Shown here: positions 4,721 through 6,121 of the stretch, one piece after another
Numbering within the stretch: position 1 is the stretch's first letter
Layout: each line of letters opens with the position of its first letter
DNA from: an uncultured Bacillota bacterium
Lineage (GTDB): Bacteria > Bacillota > Clostridia > Tissierellales > Tepidimicrobiaceae
Length of the DNA: 6,121 bases
Assembly (NCBI GenBank): GCA_937967955.1
Contig: CALBUB010000003.1
Location: forward strand, 1 to 6,121
Direction: 5' to 3'
Program-made: the position numbers and the translations under genes
Notes under the pieces: model-generated
The model's database searches: none
Seen by the model: only the letters and a program-made list of their open reading frames with translations
Told to the model about the DNA's origin: nothing

Positions 4721-6121
4721 ATGGCAGGTATCAAGATTACAGAAACAGTATTTAGAGATGCTCATCAATCTCTAATAGCAACAAGAATGAGAACAGAGGA
4801 CATGCTACCCATTGCTGAGAAGATGGATAAGATTGGCTTCCATTCTCTAGAAGTTTGGGGAGGTGCTACTTTCGATTCATGTTTAAGATTTTTAAAAGAA
4901 GACCCTTGGGATAGATTAAGAGCTTTGAGAAAAGCTTTTAAGAATACAAAATTACAAATGCTATTAAGAGGGCAAAACTTATTAGGTTATAAACATTATC
5001 CTGATGATGTAGTTGAAGAATTTATTAAGAAATCTATTGAAAATGGTATAGATATAATAAGAATATTTGACGCTTTAAATGATACACGAAATATAAAAAA
5101 GTCAATAGAAGCAACTAAAAAATACGATGGCCATGCTCAAGCAGCCATTTCCTATACGGTTAGTCCTGTCCATAATATTGAATATTATGTTAGTTTAGCT
5201 GCTGAAATGGAAGAGATGGGTGCAGACTCCATATGTATAAAGGATATGTCAGGTATTTTGACTCCTTATGTAGCAGAAAAGCTAGTTAAAGAGATAAAAG
5301 AGAAAATATCAGTTCCATTACAAATCCATTCTCATTTTACAAGTGGTATAGCAAATCAAACTTATATGAAGGCAATTGAGGCAGGAGCTGATATTGTAGA
5401 TACGGCTATCTCACCATTAGGCATGGGAACTAGTCAACCTGCTACTGAATCTATGATTGCTTCTCTTGAGGACTCTCCTTATTACCCAGACAATATAGAC
5501 TTGGATTTATTATTAGAAGTGTCAGAGTATTTTAAAAAGCTGAGAGATAAATATTTAAAGGAAGGACTGCTTAAAGAGAAAGTATTAAATGTTGATGTTA
5601 GAACTTTAAGATATCAAGTTCCTGGTGGGATGCTATCTAATTTGGTTTCTCAATTAGAAAGCCAAGGAGCCTTAGATAAATTAGAGCAAGTTCTAGAAGA
5701 AGTGCCAAAAGTAAGGGAAGATTTAGGTTATCCTCCATTGGTAACTCCTATGAGTCAAATGGTAGGGACTCAAGCGGTCTTCAATGTGGTCCTTGGCGAA
5801 AGATATAAAGTGATACCTAAAGAAGTTAAAAACTATGTGAAAGGACTATATGGAAAACCAACAGTGCCAATTAAGGAGGATATTAGGAAGATAATCATAG
5901 GTGATGAGGAAATAATTACCTGTAGACCTGCTGATTTACTAGAACCTGAAATCCATAATATAAAAGAAGAAATAAAAGAATTTATTGAACAAGATGAAGA
6001 TGTATTAACTTATGCTATGTTTCCACAGGTAGCCTTAGAATTTTTCAAATACAGGCAGAGCCAGAAGTATAAAATAGATTATGATTTGTTGAATGAAGAA
6101 TATAAAGTTTATCCTGTATAA
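4721..6121 (+). CDS. oadA: Biotin-dependent carboxyltransferase subunit (OadA / pyruvate carboxylase B / transcarboxylase 5S type), no biotin domain
   Basis: The enzyme moves a carboxyl group between oxaloacetate/pyruvate and carboxybiotin, as in oxaloacetate decarboxylase alpha, pyruvate carboxylase subunit B or transcarboxylase 5S. The TIM-barrel domain (~1-275) contains FRDAHQSLIATRMRT (11-25), EVWGGATFDSCLRFLKEDPW (44-63), LLRGQNLLGYKHYPDDVV (81-98), CIKDMSG (172-178) and QIHSHFTSG (201-209). By family comparison the metal ligands are Asp13, the carbamylated Lys174, His203 and His205; all are present. The conserved C-terminal carboxylase domain (~295-445) includes QVPGGMLSNL (299-308). 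The product ends at 466 residues, just after this domain. The family's ~590-residue OadA form has a linker and a biotinyl domain with an MKM motif, missing here. A separate biotin carrier is therefore expected, probably downstream. AGGAGGG (4707-4713) supports the ATG. The stop codon is the window's last three bases, and substrate specificity is unresolved. Confidence 0.9.
   Translation: MAGIKITETVFRDAHQSLIATRMRTEDMLPIAEKMDKIGFHSLEVWGGATFDSCLRFLKEDPWDRLRALRKAFKNTKLQMLLRGQNLLGYKHYPDDVVEEFIKKSIENGIDIIRIFDALNDTRNIKKSIEATKKYDGHAQAAISYTVSPVHNIEYYVSLAAEMEEMGADSICIKDMSGILTPYVAEKLVKEIKEKISVPLQIHSHFTSGIANQTYMKAIEAGADIVDTAISPLGMGTSQPATESMIASLEDSPYYPDNIDLDLLLEVSEYFKKLRDKYLKEGLLKEKVLNVDVRTLRYQVPGGMLSNLVSQLESQGALDKLEQVLEEVPKVREDLGYPPLVTPMSQMVGTQAVFNVVLGERYKVIPKEVKNYVKGLYGKPTVPIKEDIRKIIIGDEEIITCRPADLLEPEIHNIKEEIKEFIEQDEDVLTYAMFPQVALEFFKYRQSQKYKIDYDLLNEEYKVYPV

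Noticed and set aside
1..6121. A novel defence, mobile or CRISPR-like system in the window
   Set aside because: Every open stretch is accounted for by recognisable chromosomal genes on one strand with short gaps. No direct repeats, transposase, integrase or base-composition shift was seen.

Overview
This is an AT-rich, all-plus-strand stretch of chromosome from a low-GC Firmicute. The best fit is an anaerobic, spore-forming Clostridia or Tissierellia-type bacterium. That placement is inferred from the base composition, strong AGGAGG-type ribosome binding sites, the spore gene gerW with its DUF2953 partner, a DacF-type carboxypeptidase, and a stand-alone carboxyltransferase without a biotin domain. 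Seven genes are visible and no gap between them exceeds about 75 bases. No mobile element, CRISPR array, tRNA, rRNA or anomalous island was seen.

Layout: (1) 1-1112 holds the 3' part of scpA and all of scpB, overlapping by 8 bases. These are the two non-SMC subunits of the Smc-ScpAB condensin. A clear Rho-independent terminator whose stem includes the scpB stop codon closes the unit. (2) 1158-2139 holds a DUF2953 membrane protein (YtfI-like) and gerW (YtfJ), overlapping by 47 bases. A hairpin with a poor U-tract follows. (3) 2191-3303 is a secreted D,D-carboxypeptidase of the DacF/DacB type. (4) 3373-4080 is an RluB/RsuA-family 23S rRNA pseudouridine synthase with a candidate -10 element upstream. 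(5) 4133-4702 is an MnmM (YtqB) family methyltransferase behind an extended -10 promoter candidate. (6) 4721-6121 is an OadA/5S-type biotin-dependent carboxyltransferase, 18 bases downstream of mnmM and ending on the last base of the window.

The genes fall into three themes: chromosome condensation and segregation (scpAB), spore envelope and germination (DUF2953, gerW, and possibly the carboxypeptidase), and RNA modification (rluB, mnmM). The carboxyltransferase begins a metabolic module that probably continues downstream. The scpA-scpB-...-dac-...-rluB order resembles the scpAB-dacB-spmAB-rluB cluster of Bacillus subtilis, but spmA and spmB are absent here.

I see no convincing new system. 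The points most worth a second look are the missing biotin domain in the oadA product, the long DUF2953/gerW overlap, the absence of spmAB, and the tandem -10 elements before mnmM.
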